Assembly: GCF_000970345.1 (NCBI RefSeq)
Contig: NZ_LAQU01000003.1
Span: 275,307 to 339,306, forward strand
Source of the DNA: Robbsia andropogonis
GTDB lineage: Bacteria > Pseudomonadota > Gammaproteobacteria > Burkholderiales > Burkholderiaceae
Length of the DNA: 64,000 nt
Direction of reading: 5' to 3'
In this document: piece by piece, positions 49,074 to 58,378 of the stretch
Layout: every line of letters starts with the position of its first letter
Position numbering within the stretch: the first letter of the stretch is position 1
The notes under the pieces: model-generated
Seen by the model: the letters and a program-made list of their open reading frames with translations, nothing else
Told to the model about the DNA's origin: nothing
Databases searched by the model: none
Position numbers and translations under genes: made by a program

Positions 49074-50321
49074 ATGAAAGGAAGATACATCGATATTCCC
49101 GCACGAAACGGCGGCACATTTCGCGCGTATCTGGCATGCCCGGCGCAAGGCAAGGGTCCGGGGATCGTGCTGTGCCATGAGATTTTCGGCGTCAACGCCA
49201 CGATGCGGGAGTTGGCGGACTACTATGCGGAGGAAGGCTACACCGTCCTCGTTCCCGACTTGTTCTGGCGCGCGGAACCCGGCATCGAACTGGGTTACAC
49301 GGAGGCGGATTTCGCGCGCGCGCTCGATCTCTATAGCCACTACGACGAAGACCTCGGCGTCGCGGATATCGACGCCGCGCTCACCGTGCTCCGCGCCCTG
49401 CCGGAATGCGTCGGTGAGACTGGCGTATTGGGATTCTGCCTTGGCGGCAAACTCGCTTATCTGTGCGCATGCCGTCTCCCGGTTGCGTGCGCGGTCAGTT
49501 ACTACGGCGTCGGCATCGAAAACGCGCTGGTGGAAGCCGCGGACATCAAGGGGCGCCTTGTACTGAATATCCCCGAACGAGACAGCTTCTGCCCGCCCGA
49601 GGCACAGGCGCGTATTGCCACCGCGCTAGCGGGCAAGAAAAACATCGAAGTGTATGTCTATCCGCGCGTGGATCACGGCTTTGCCCGTAAAGGTGGCAAC
49701 CATTTCAACAAGCCCGCCTCGATGATGGCGCATGAGCGCGCGATTGCCGCATTCCGTAAAACGATGGGGCCGCACTATGATCTTTCAGCACTGTGGGAAG
49801 CACACCTGCTACATGAATTCGCCACGCGTGATGTCGATGCCACCATGGCAACGATGGTCAGCGAGCCGTATGTGAACCATATTCCAACGCTGACTGGTGG
49901 TGTTGGCCATACGGAACTCGCACGTTTCTATCGCCATCATTTCGTCCATGCCAATCCGCCCGATACCGAGATGACGCCGATCTCGCGCACGATTGGTGCG
50001 ACACAAATAGTGGACGAAATGATATTCCGCTTCACGCACACGACCGAGATCGACTGGATGCTGCCTGGCGTTGCCCCTACGGGCAAGCGTGTCGAGATCG
50101 CGCTGCTCGCGATCGTCAAGTTTCGTGGCGACAAGCTCTATCACGAGCATATCTATTGGGATCAGGCCAGCGTGCTGGTGCAGATCGGGCTGCTCGACCC
50201 GAACGGCCTCCCGACCACCGGTGTGGATACCGCGCGCAAATTGCTAGATGAAACCGTGCCGTCGAATAGATTGATGCAGCGCTGGCGGCACAGCGAACCG
50301 GCAAACGATGCACGACGCTGA
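49074..50321 (+). CDS. Dienelactone-hydrolase / NTF2-like fusion (IifA-like)
   Basis: A 415-residue cytoplasmic fusion. Residues 1-240 are a dienelactone-hydrolase alpha/beta fold with the Cys nucleophile in GVLGFCLGGKLAY (about 121), an Asp in NIPERDSFCP (about 168) and the His in RVDHGFARKGG (about 201). Residues from about 245 are a SnoaL/NTF2-like domain (MATMVSEPYVNHIPTLTGG, FRFTHTTEIDWMLPG, YHEHIYWDQASVLVQIGLL). It is the first gene of the operon. In the iif indole pathway this slot is held by a cofactor-independent oxygenase that opens 3-hydroxyindolin-2-one to anthranilate; equating the two is inference from gene order. Confidence 0.85.
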   Translation: MKGRYIDIPARNGGTFRAYLACPAQGKGPGIVLCHEIFGVNATMRELADYYAEEGYTVLVPDLFWRAEPGIELGYTEADFARALDLYSHYDEDLGVADIDAALTVLRALPECVGETGVLGFCLGGKLAYLCACRLPVACAVSYYGVGIENALVEAADIKGRLVLNIPERDSFCPPEAQARIATALAGKKNIEVYVYPRVDHGFARKGGNHFNKPASMMAHERAIAAFRKTMGPHYDLSALWEAHLLHEFATRDVDATMATMVSEPYVNHIPTLTGGVGHTELARFYRHHFVHANPPDTEMTPISRTIGATQIVDEMIFRFTHTTEIDWMLPGVAPTGKRVEIALLAIVKFRGDKLYHEHIYWDQASVLVQIGLLDPNGLPTTGVDTARKLLDETVPSNRLMQRWRHSEPANDARR

Positions 50322-50343
50322 TCTTCACATCCTGGAGCACATC

Positions 50344-51135
50344 ATGACGCATTCACTTGCAGGAAAGGTCGCCATCGTTACCGGTGGTGCCACACTGATC
50401 GGCGCAGCCGTCGCAAAAGACCTGGCGATGGCCGGCGCGAAAATAGCGGTTCTCGATATCGACGCCAACAATGGTGCGTTGCTTGGCGAAGCACTTGGCG
50501 TCGACGACGTCTTTATCGAGACGGACATCACGGACGATCGCGCCGTTGCCGATGCCGTGGAGGAAACAGTCAGGCGTTTCGGTGGCATCGACATCATCGT
50601 CAATCTGGCCTGCAGTTATAACGATGACGGCTTTCGGGCCACGCGCAAGGATTGGCTTTCCGCGTTCGACGTGAATGTCATTTCGGCGGTCATGCTGGTC
50701 AAAGCGGCACATCCACATATGCTCAAGCGCGGCGGTGGCGCCGTTGTCAACTTCAGCTCGATATCGGCAGGGTGCGCGCAAACGGGCCGGTGGCTCTATC
50801 CAACCTCGAAAGCCGCCATCAAAGCACTCACTCGCAGCATGGCAATGGATCTTGCACCGGACGGCATCCGTGTCAATTCGGTCTCGCCGGGCTGGACCTG
50901 GTCCCGCGTGATGGATCAGTTGACGCACGGTGATCGCGCCAAAACCAATCGCGTGGCAGCGCCCTACCATTTGCTCGGTCGCGTGGGCGACCCTGCGGAA
51001 GTCGCGCATGTCGTGACGTTTCTCTGTTCAGACGCGGCGAGCTTCGTCACCGGTGCCGACTACGCCGTGGATGGTGGTTATTCCACCATGGGCCCGGAGC
51101 AAGCCGTTGCGGCCATCCCGAAATTAGCCGAATAG
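50344..51135 (+). CDS. Short-chain dehydrogenase (IifB-like)
   Basis: A 263-residue SDR. Cofactor site VTGGATLIGAAVAK (a variant of TGxxxGxG), acid after strand 2 (LDIDAN, indicating NAD), catalytic Ser in NFSSISAG, and Tyr/Lys in YPTSKAAIKALT. The C-terminal SFVTGADYAVDGGYS is typical. GGAG lies 8 bp before the ATG. In the proposed pathway it would oxidise the indole dihydrodiol/epoxide-derived intermediate to 3-hydroxyindolin-2-one. Confidence 0.9.
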   Translation: MTHSLAGKVAIVTGGATLIGAAVAKDLAMAGAKIAVLDIDANNGALLGEALGVDDVFIETDITDDRAVADAVEETVRRFGGIDIIVNLACSYNDDGFRATRKDWLSAFDVNVISAVMLVKAAHPHMLKRGGGAVVNFSSISAGCAQTGRWLYPTSKAAIKALTRSMAMDLAPDGIRVNSVSPGWTWSRVMDQLTHGDRAKTNRVAAPYHLLGRVGDPAEVAHVVTFLCSDAASFVTGADYAVDGGYSTMGPEQAVAAIPKLAE

Positions 51136-51186
51136 CCCGCGTAAGTCGGGGGTCCCCATCAATCGTTTCAGATCGAGTTCACTATC

Positions 51187-52416
51187 ATGAGAAAAATCGC
51201 CATCGTTGGTGCCGGACAGGCCGGACTGCAGCTCGCGCTTGCATTGCTCGACCACGGGTACGAGATCACGCTTGCGACCAATCGCACGGCGGAGGAAATC
51301 CGCACTGGCAAGATCATGTCGAGTCAGTGCATGTTCGACTCGGCACTGCAAATCGAGCGCGACCTCAATTTGAATTGGTGGGGCGATTCCTGCCCCACGA
51401 TCGACGGGATCGGGTTCACCGTACCGCATCCGGAAAACTTCGGTGCAACGTTGATTAACTGGGCCTCCCCGCTGTCGAAGCCTGCGCAGTCGGTGGATCA
51501 ACGCGTCAAGATGTCGGGATGGCTGGAAGCGGTGGCGCAACGCGGTGCCGACGTGCGGATCTGCGACGTGGGTATCCCGGAAATGGAGCAGCTCGCACAC
51601 ACCCACGATATGGTATTGCTCGCCGCCGGCAAAGGCGAGATCGTCAACCGGCTGGGCCGCAACGCCGAGCGTAGTCCGTTCGACAAACCGCAGCGAGCGC
51701 TGGCGCTGACGTATGTGACCGGGATGACACCAACCACACCGTATTCGCGCGTGCGCTTCAATCTGATTCCGGGGGTTGGTGAGTACTTCGTCTTTCCCGC
51801 GCTGACGACCACCGGACCGTGCGAAATCATGGTGTTCGAAGGTATCCCAGGTGGCCCGATGGACTGCTGGGCGGACGTGAAGTCGCCGGAGCACCATCTC
51901 GAAACCAGCTTGGCCATCCTCCGCCGTTTCCTGCCATGGGAAGCCGAACGTTGTGCGAATGTTGCCTTGTCCGACCACAACGGCGTACTGGCCGGACGCT
52001 TCGCGCCGACCGTCCGCAATCCCTGCCTCACATTGCCATCAGGCAAGACCGTACTGGGTCTCGGCGACGCAGTAGTCGTCAACGACCCGATTACCGGCCA
52101 AGGGGCGAACAACGCGGCTAAATGCGCCAAGGTCTACCTGGCCGCCATCGTCGAACGGGCCGACGCGGCGTTCGACGAGCACTGGATGCAACAGACTTTC
52201 GACCGCTACTGGTCATACGCGAAATCGGTCGTCGATTGGACCAACTCGCTTCTGACTCCGGCGCCGCCGCACATTCTTACCTTGCTCCAGAGCGCCGCCA
52301 AGGCACCCATGCTTGCATCGCGCATTGCCAACGGCTTCGACGATCCTCGCACATTCGCACCATGGTGGTTTGACGCGCGGGCCTGCTCGGCAATGCTCAG
52401 AGAGTACGCCGCCTGA
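51187..52416 (+). CDS. Two-component flavin monooxygenase, oxygenase (styrene/indole monooxygenase, StyA/IifC-like)
   Basis: A 409-residue FAD-binding monooxygenase of the StyA group. The N-terminal dinucleotide site is KIAIVGAGQAGLQLALALL, followed by the StyA-type FSMO segment (RTAEEIRTGKIMSSQCMFDS) and GLGDAVVVNDPITGQGANNA for the FAD pyrophosphate. It lacks an NADH site of its own and needs reduced FAD from the reductase encoded next. StyA-type enzymes epoxidise styrene and turn indole to indigo precursors. No styrene aldehyde genes are near, so indole or a similar bicyclic arene is the more likely substrate. Confidence 0.92.
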   Translation: MRKIAIVGAGQAGLQLALALLDHGYEITLATNRTAEEIRTGKIMSSQCMFDSALQIERDLNLNWWGDSCPTIDGIGFTVPHPENFGATLINWASPLSKPAQSVDQRVKMSGWLEAVAQRGADVRICDVGIPEMEQLAHTHDMVLLAAGKGEIVNRLGRNAERSPFDKPQRALALTYVTGMTPTTPYSRVRFNLIPGVGEYFVFPALTTTGPCEIMVFEGIPGGPMDCWADVKSPEHHLETSLAILRRFLPWEAERCANVALSDHNGVLAGRFAPTVRNPCLTLPSGKTVLGLGDAVVVNDPITGQGANNAAKCAKVYLAAIVERADAAFDEHWMQQTFDRYWSYAKSVVDWTNSLLTPAPPHILTLLQSAAKAPMLASRIANGFDDPRTFAPWWFDARACSAMLREYAA

Positions 52417-52443
52417 ACGAACCGACAGAACTAGGAGAACAGC

Positions 52444-53001
52444 ATGTCCCGTCCTTCCGATACCACTTCGCGGGCCAGCCCGACACCTGCGGCCGTGCCG
52501 TCGAACGACATCGCGACCGCGATGCGTGCGCTACGCAATGCATTCGGTCAGTATCCCACCGGCATTACTGTCATCACCGCAACGGCGCAGGACGGACGGA
52601 AGATCGGCTTGACCGCGAATTCCTTCGCCTCGCTCTCACTCGATCCACCACTGGTGCTGTGGAGTCTGGGCAAAACATCGCCCAGCCGCGACGACTTTGC
52701 TGGTGCCGGATATTTCGCCATCAACGTGCTGACACAAGCGCAAATCGCCTTATCACGCCAGTTCTCCCAACCCTCTCCGGACAAGTACGCCGGGGTGGAA
52801 TATCGGGAAAGCATGGGTGGCACGATGGTACTGAACGACTGCAGTGCCTGCTTTATCTGTCGCAACGTCACGCAATACGACGGCGGAGATCATCTTATCT
52901 TCATTGGCCAAGTCGAGCATTTCGAAGCGAAAGGCCATGCTCCACTCGTTTTTCATTTGGGTCAATACCGCATCGTCGCCAATCATCCGAATGTTCTATA
53001 A
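52444..53001 (+). CDS. Flavin reductase (StyB/IifD-like)
   Basis: A 185-residue flavin reductase of the FMN-binding split-barrel family: NAFGQYPTGITVITATAQDG, LTANSFASLSLDPPLVLWSL, and the C-terminal GDHLIFIGQVEHFEAKGHAP with the conserved GxH-like end. It supplies reduced flavin to the monooxygenase gene 27 bp upstream. AGGAG lies 7 bp before the ATG. Confidence 0.93.
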   Translation: MSRPSDTTSRASPTPAAVPSNDIATAMRALRNAFGQYPTGITVITATAQDGRKIGLTANSFASLSLDPPLVLWSLGKTSPSRDDFAGAGYFAINVLTQAQIALSRQFSQPSPDKYAGVEYRESMGGTMVLNDCSACFICRNVTQYDGGDHLIFIGQVEHFEAKGHAPLVFHLGQYRIVANHPNVL

Positions 53002-53040
53002 GTCTTTAATTATGTAATACTTATTATAATAGGTGATGCA

Positions 53041-53997
53041 ATGAAACGCCTTTTTCCCCGCACGCTTTTGTCCTGCTCCGTCCTGTTCAACTTGCTCTGC
53101 TCAGCGACCGTTCTGGCCAGCGACCTTCCCACCGTCAACCTTGGCTTCACCAGCTTTCTTGACGGAGCACCGCCCGCCGGGCCCGGATGGTACGGCACGC
53201 AATATCTGGAGTACTACACCGCGTCTCGCGTCAACGATAATGCGGGAAATAAAGTGGGGTTGCCGAAGCAGAACATCGATATCTTCGCGGGCTTGACGCA
53301 ATTGGTGTATCTGTCGCGCTTCAAATTCGCCGGTGCACAACCCGGTATCGATGTACTGCTGCCATGGGTCGCATCGGCGCACACCGACGATGGTCTCGGC
53401 AACGTCGCGTTGAACAGCCGCCCCGGCTTTGGTGACCTGCTCTTTGGGCCCTTTATTCAATTCAATCCGGTGATGGGCGCAAACGGACCCCGTTTTGTTC
53501 AGCGTTTCGAGTTCCAGATCATTGCGCCTACCGGAGCCTATGATCCAAGCAAGGCAGTCAATCCCGGTAGCGGCTTCTGGTCGCTGGATCCTTACTGGGC
53601 CGCCACCCTCTGGTTGACCCCTAAGTGGAGCATTTCATGGCGGCTGCACTATCTGTGGAACGCGAAAAACAACCGCCCGTTGCAAAGCCTGGGCAACGAT
53701 GTGGATACATCGCAGGCCGGGCAGGCATTACACGCAAACTTCGCCACCGAGTATGCGGTCATGCCTAACTTGCGAATCGGGCTCAATGGCTATTGGCTAA
53801 GGCAGATTACGGATTTGAAGGTGAACGGCCAGAACGTATCTGGACAACGTGAGGCTGTCTGGGCAATCGGCCCAGGCGTTATGTACAGCTTCTCCAAACA
53901 TGATCACGTTATGTTCAATGCGTATTTCGAAGCGAATGCACGCAACCGCCCGGAAGGTAGCCGGGTGGTACTTCGCTACGTGCACCACTTTCAGTGA
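53041..53997 (+). CDS. SphA/MetA-pathway type outer-membrane channel
   Basis: A 318-residue protein with a signal peptide ending TVLAS and alternating strands characteristic of the phenol MetA-pathway/SphA transporter family (NLGFTSFLDGAPPAGPGWYG, YLEYYTA, YVHHF terminus). It is probably the outer-membrane entry channel for the hydrophobic aromatic substrate. It follows the reductase by 39 bp in an AT-rich gap and is the last gene of the operon. Confidence 0.9.
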   Translation: MKRLFPRTLLSCSVLFNLLCSATVLASDLPTVNLGFTSFLDGAPPAGPGWYGTQYLEYYTASRVNDNAGNKVGLPKQNIDIFAGLTQLVYLSRFKFAGAQPGIDVLLPWVASAHTDDGLGNVALNSRPGFGDLLFGPFIQFNPVMGANGPRFVQRFEFQIIAPTGAYDPSKAVNPGSGFWSLDPYWAATLWLTPKWSISWRLHYLWNAKNNRPLQSLGNDVDTSQAGQALHANFATEYAVMPNLRIGLNGYWLRQITDLKVNGQNVSGQREAVWAIGPGVMYSFSKHDHVMFNAYFEANARNRPEGSRVVLRYVHHFQ

Positions 53998-54193
53998 AGC
54001 GCCGCTAATAAGGGATAGTCGTACGGCTCGATTGCGTTTGCTCGGCACATCAGCATCAGACTGTAAGCATCGCACCGGACGTGGCACCGGCCGCCATATC
54101 GCTGAACGACCGGGCCTGCTGCACTGTGCAGAAGGGACCGATGTCGCGCTTACATTGAAAATGGGGCCCGCCATGAGTTCGAAACGGTGACGT

Positions 54194-54853
54194 TTATTGC
54201 CGCCATGCCCCGTGTTCAACCTCAACGTCACGCTCCGCTGCTGCCAACGCTTTTGTCAAATTCTCGGCATCAAGACGGATGCAATAGGCCGGCTTCGCGC
54301 GTTCAAAGCGCCAACTGTCCTTCAGGCTACCGGCATCAACGCAATCGAATCCCATCTGATCAAGAAGATCTGCGACTGTTGCTTTCGCGCCGATATCGTC
54401 GCCGGCAATCGGGAGGGCGCGCCTGTCGGATGCGCCAGCAGGTCTGCCGTCTTCTTCCAGATCCTTCGCGAGAATGGCATTGAATGTCTTCACGACCTTG
54501 GCACTCGCGAAATGCTTTGCCGTCATTTCGCTAGTAGTCGTTTCATGTCGGTCAAGCGGAGCAATATTGCCGTCGCGGTCCGGGTAGTAATTGTTCGCAT
54601 CCATCAAAATTTTTCCCGCAAGTAGCTGTGGTGCAATCGATGTGTATGCACTGAACGGGATGGCAAGCAGCACGATGTTACCAAAGGATGCGGCCTCTTC
54701 CACCGTGCCAACCTGGCAGCCGATACCACTCGGGATGCTACTCAATGACTTTGGCCCACGCGAGTTACTGACCATCACGTCATGTCCCGCCGCCAGGCTC
54801 AATTTTGCAACAGCGCGTCCAATGAATCCGGCGCCAATAATGCCTATTTTCAT
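54194..54853 (-). CDS. NAD(P)-binding reductase of the F420-dependent/NpdG-like family
   Basis: A 219-residue Rossmann protein (MKIGIIGAGFIGRAVAKLSL), NADP-type loop VSNSRGPKSL, NNYYPDRDGNI and KVVKTFNAI are hallmarks of the F420_oxidored/NpdG-like family that in non-F420 organisms acts as an NADPH oxidoreductase of unknown substrate. It is divergent from a LysR regulator, its likely controller. Confidence 0.9.
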   Translation of the reverse strand: MKIGIIGAGFIGRAVAKLSLAAGHDVMVSNSRGPKSLSSIPSGIGCQVGTVEEAASFGNIVLLAIPFSAYTSIAPQLLAGKILMDANNYYPDRDGNIAPLDRHETTTSEMTAKHFASAKVVKTFNAILAKDLEEDGRPAGASDRRALPIAGDDIGAKATVADLLDQMGFDCVDAGSLKDSWRFERAKPAYCIRLDAENLTKALAAAERDVEVEHGAWRQ

Positions 54854-55018
54854 ATGTGTATCTCTCTCTAGAGTGCGAGCCTGCAGGCAGGTTCAAACTG
54901 ATTCCGCATATGCAGGTCGTGGCCATGAGCCTTTTCGCCTACGCAACTCATGGTAGATTGACTGCCATATGAAGATAAATAGAGATGTAGTTGTTACATT
55001 CGCCATTGGGAGCGTCGA

Positions 55019-55909
55019 ATGCTCGACCGACTGACCAGCATGGCCGTTTTCGTCAAGGCGTCTGACACCGGCTCGTTCGCAGCGGCAGCAAGCGCCCTGC
55101 GTCTTTCACCGCAAATGGTTGCCAAGCACGTCAGTACATTGGAAGACCGCCTTGGGGCAAAGCTTCTAAACCGAACGACAAGAAGGCAAAGCCTTACCGA
55201 AATAGGCGCAATGTACTATGAGAAGTGCCAACTCATATTGGCCGAAGCCGAGGAGGCTGACTCCTTAGCCGCCGTTCAGAAAGGAACGCCGCGCGGCCGT
55301 CTCCGTGTCACCGCACCGGTAACCTTTGGCGCCCACAGTATTGCGCCACTGGTGGCCGCCTATTTGCAAATGCACCCGGAAGTGACCGTGGAATTAGAGC
55401 TCACGGACCGTCTGGTCGACATCGTAGAGGATGGCGTCGAGATGGCGTTCCGTATCGGCGCGGCGCCGCCTCCCGGGCTTATCGCGCGACCGTTGGCACC
55501 CTATCAACTGATTGTTTGTGCTTCGTCCGCGTATTTGGAAAAACACGGGGTGCCGCGCACGCCATCAGACCTCGAACAACACGAGTGCCTCGGATATTCA
55601 TTTCATTCCCGTTCCGTGGAAAATCTATGGCGCTTCAGGAAAGACGGTATTTCCCATACAGTCAATGTGCGAAGCAGAATGTTCGTTAATGATGGCGTGT
55701 CCCTATTGAACGCTGCCCGAAAAGGCTTCGGTATCGTCATGGGCGGCAGGGATCTCATCCATGAATCGATGTCTAGAGGTGAGGTGACGCAAATATTGCC
55801 CGACTATGAAGCACCGCTTCGCCCAATACATCTGTTATTTTCCCCCGACAAACGGCAAACACCAAAGCTTCGCTCTTTCATTGACACGGCGATGCGTACG
55901 CTCGGTTAG
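55019..55909 (+). CDS. LysR-family transcriptional regulator
   Basis: A 296-residue LTTR with the N-terminal winged helix (MAVFVKASDTGSFAAAASAL, LSPQMVAKHVSTLEDRLGAK, LNRTTRRQSLTEIG) and a PBP-like effector domain (GRLRVTAPVTFGAH, GVEMAFRIG). It belongs to the CrgA/DmlR-like group. It is divergent from the oxidoreductase with a 165-bp spacer. The effector is unknown. Confidence 0.94.
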   Translation: MLDRLTSMAVFVKASDTGSFAAAASALRLSPQMVAKHVSTLEDRLGAKLLNRTTRRQSLTEIGAMYYEKCQLILAEAEEADSLAAVQKGTPRGRLRVTAPVTFGAHSIAPLVAAYLQMHPEVTVELELTDRLVDIVEDGVEMAFRIGAAPPPGLIARPLAPYQLIVCASSAYLEKHGVPRTPSDLEQHECLGYSFHSRSVENLWRFRKDGISHTVNVRSRMFVNDGVSLLNAARKGFGIVMGGRDLIHESMSRGEVTQILPDYEAPLRPIHLLFSPDKRQTPKLRSFIDTAMRTLG

Positions 55910-56207
55910 AGCGCTGATGGAAAGCCGCTCCATCGTAGATCCCGTTATTCGAACAGGTGACAAAAAGGCATCACAAGTCGGTTGCTCATGGGTATTGGCG
56001 TGAATGCCTGCACTGGCCAAAAAGGCATCCTCGACAGACGGCCGGATTTCGGCCAGGATGGTCGTTCCCAAAGGTTTATAGCGTGTGCGCTTACAGTATT
56101 GTTACTGCCGTTCGCCGAACTTTCGGATCGGATCAGCTTCGCGCCAAATGAAGGCGGATTGAAACAGACAAGCCACTATAGATTCGCTCAACACCCGGAT
56201 GTCTTGA

Positions 56208-56882
56208 TTAAACGTCTTGGCTAGCGCCGTTTTCTGATTTGTGTTGAGCGTAGGGGGTGCCGATCATCGCAGCCGTCACACCCATCGCGCCTTTTTCGAC
56301 AACAGCTAAAAACGTATTTTTTGCCATCTCCACGTCTTCGCTGCGCCGATATGCAGCATGCGCTTGAGTGAAGGCGACGCTCCAGGTTGTTAATAACAGA
56401 TTAGCAGCGAGCTGGGCGTCAGGATCGTCAGACGGTCGGTCAACCGCGAGCGCCAGCGACTCGCTTAAAGCGCGAGCCACTTCATCTCGTATCGCCCGCG
56501 CCCGCGCCTTGAGTGCTTCGCTAGCCGCTACCGTCTCGACGAAGCGCCGGCTCCCCTCAAAAAAACGGATATAGGGTGCGTCGTTCTCAATCAACCTATG
56601 CGCCAATAGTCGCAATGCCTCGATGGGCGCTAAGCCCGATCTACAAGTTCGCACCGCGTCCAGGATCACCTCGCGAGCCTCTTCCTCCTGATCAAAGAAC
56701 ATGTCCTCTTTACGGGCGAAGTGGTTAAACACAGTCATGCGCCCCACATCGGCGGCCTCCGCAATGTCGTCCACAGTAACGTTGTCAAAGCCACGCTCGA
56801 AGAATAGCTTTGTCGCCGCGTCCGAAATGTTCTGACGCATGGCCAATCGCTTGCGAGTTCTTCTATCTAGCTGATCTTCCAT
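56208..56882 (-). CDS. TetR/AcrR-family regulator
   Basis: 224 residues from the ATG at 56882 (frame open to 56936). The helix-turn-helix is ISDAATKLFFERGFDNVTVD and ADVGRMTVFNHFARKEDMFF. The C-terminal domain is all-helical with no known ligand pocket signature. It is divergent from an FAD monooxygenase gene and an MFS gene, with a 15-bp palindrome in the spacer, so local repression is likely. Confidence 0.92.
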   Translation of the reverse strand: MEDQLDRRTRKRLAMRQNISDAATKLFFERGFDNVTVDDIAEAADVGRMTVFNHFARKEDMFFDQEEEAREVILDAVRTCRSGLAPIEALRLLAHRLIENDAPYIRFFEGSRRFVETVAASEALKARARAIRDEVARALSESLALAVDRPSDDPDAQLAANLLLTTWSVAFTQAHAAYRRSEDVEMAKNTFLAVVEKGAMGVTAAMIGTPYAQHKSENGASQDV

Positions 56883-56940
56883 GCCTGCTCGATGCTGTCC
56901 TTGTGGTGGAGCAAGTATATCATTTAGCTTGTGCACAAAT

Positions 56941-56955
56941 ATATACTAAGTATAT
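56941..56955. promoter_or_regulatory. Candidate TetR operator
   Basis: ATATACTAAGTATAT is a perfect 7-1-7 palindrome in the divergent spacer. A further AGTATAT half-site lies at 56914-56920. Both flank the likely promoters of the TetR and monooxygenase genes. Confidence 0.6.
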
Positions 56956-56997
56956 TATTGGATTGGATATAAAATTTAATTGTCACGGGAATCCGAT

Positions 56998-58158
56998 ATG
57001 ACGCCTCCAGAAAATGCGATAAAGCAGGCGAGAACCACTGCCCGCACCCGCGTGCTTGTCTCAGGCGCAAGTTTCGCCGGGCTTGCGAGCGCTTTTTGGA
57101 TGAGCAGGTTGGGCTATGACGTCACGGTGGTCGAGATCGCCAAGCAACTGAGAAAAGGCGGTACGCCTGTAGACCTCGAAGGAGAGGCCATCGACGTCCT
57201 CACGCGCATGGGCATCATCGACAACGTTCGCGCCAAAGCCCTTCCTCCCCGCACGTTCCAATTTAAGAACGCTGACGACACCGAGGTCGGCAAGATGCTT
57301 GCGCAACCGGCTTCGGATGACGCGAAGTACGAAATCCATCGCGACGACCTGCTGGAGATTCTGTTGGAAAGCGTCGCGCATCAAGTCGAGATCGTGTTCG
57401 GACGATCGATTGCGCAGATTACAGAGGGACCCAATGGCGTGGCGGTAAGGTTCGTCGATGGGGCTTATGGCGACTATGCGCTGCTGTTAGGTTGCGATGG
57501 AAACCGCTCCAATACGCGGCGGCTTGCATTCGGCCAGACAAATGATTTCTCGCATTTCATGGGCGGCTACTTTGCCATCAAGGTTGTCCCCACGACGGAT
57601 TTACTTCCCGCGAACGTATCGCAAATTTTCAGCGTGCCTGGACAAACGGCGATCCTGAATGGCTATGATGATCGAACCGATATTGCACTTGCCTTTCGAA
57701 GCGACGAAGAAATCGAGTACGACCATCGTAATCGCGCTCAACAGCGCGGCATGCTTCACGACCATTTCGACGGGCTCGGTTGGAAAGTATCTGACATACT
57801 GGAACATCTGGACGCCGACGATGACTTCTATTTTGACAAGATAAACCAGATCAGGATGCCGCTCTGGTCTAAAGGGCGTGTTGTGCTAGTGGGCGACGCA
57901 GGATATTGCGTCTCACCAGTAGCCGGCATGGGAGGCTCTTTGGCGATCGTCGGCGCGGCCCGACTTGGGGATGCCCTACGCAATCATGGAAAAGACCACG
58001 TGGCCGCCTTTCATGAATACCACGACAAGCTGCACGGCTTTGTGGACGAGATCCAGGAAAAAGCTGTCAATTTTGGTATGGCGATCATGTTCCCCTCTGA
58101 CGAGGCAGAGATAGCCGAGCGTAACCGTGCAATTGGTTCCGGAGTAATCGATTTGTAA
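56998..58158 (+). CDS. FAD-dependent monooxygenase (PHBH fold)
   Basis: 386 residues from the ATG at 56998 (GGGA upstream). FAD site VSGASFAGLASAFWMSRLG, the DG motif in LLGCDGNRSNTRRL and the GD motif in VVLVGDAGYCVSPVAGMGGS define the group A flavin monooxygenases. Substrate unknown; relatives modify aromatics or antibiotics such as tetracycline. It lies between a TetR regulator and an MFS exporter, a layout typical of drug or toxic-compound resistance. Confidence 0.9.
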   Translation: MTPPENAIKQARTTARTRVLVSGASFAGLASAFWMSRLGYDVTVVEIAKQLRKGGTPVDLEGEAIDVLTRMGIIDNVRAKALPPRTFQFKNADDTEVGKMLAQPASDDAKYEIHRDDLLEILLESVAHQVEIVFGRSIAQITEGPNGVAVRFVDGAYGDYALLLGCDGNRSNTRRLAFGQTNDFSHFMGGYFAIKVVPTTDLLPANVSQIFSVPGQTAILNGYDDRTDIALAFRSDEEIEYDHRNRAQQRGMLHDHFDGLGWKVSDILEHLDADDDFYFDKINQIRMPLWSKGRVVLVGDAGYCVSPVAGMGGSLAIVGAARLGDALRNHGKDHVAAFHEYHDKLHGFVDEIQEKAVNFGMAIMFPSDEAEIAERNRAIGSGVIDL

Positions 58159-58378
58159 ACGACTACTTGAATGGCTGCACAAGGTCGTAATGCGGCTGTT
58201 ACGTAAAAACGTTGCCGAGATCCGCAGAATGATCGCTTGCTTGCTGTTTTTGGTCCCTACGTCCATGCCCCCGCAATAGACGACAAGGCCAAAACCTGGT
58301 TTTGCAGGCATCAGTCCTCAGCAAGCCAAGCCGCCAAAGCCCCCGCCGCTCGTGGCCCTACTTCTCAAAAAGTACCCC

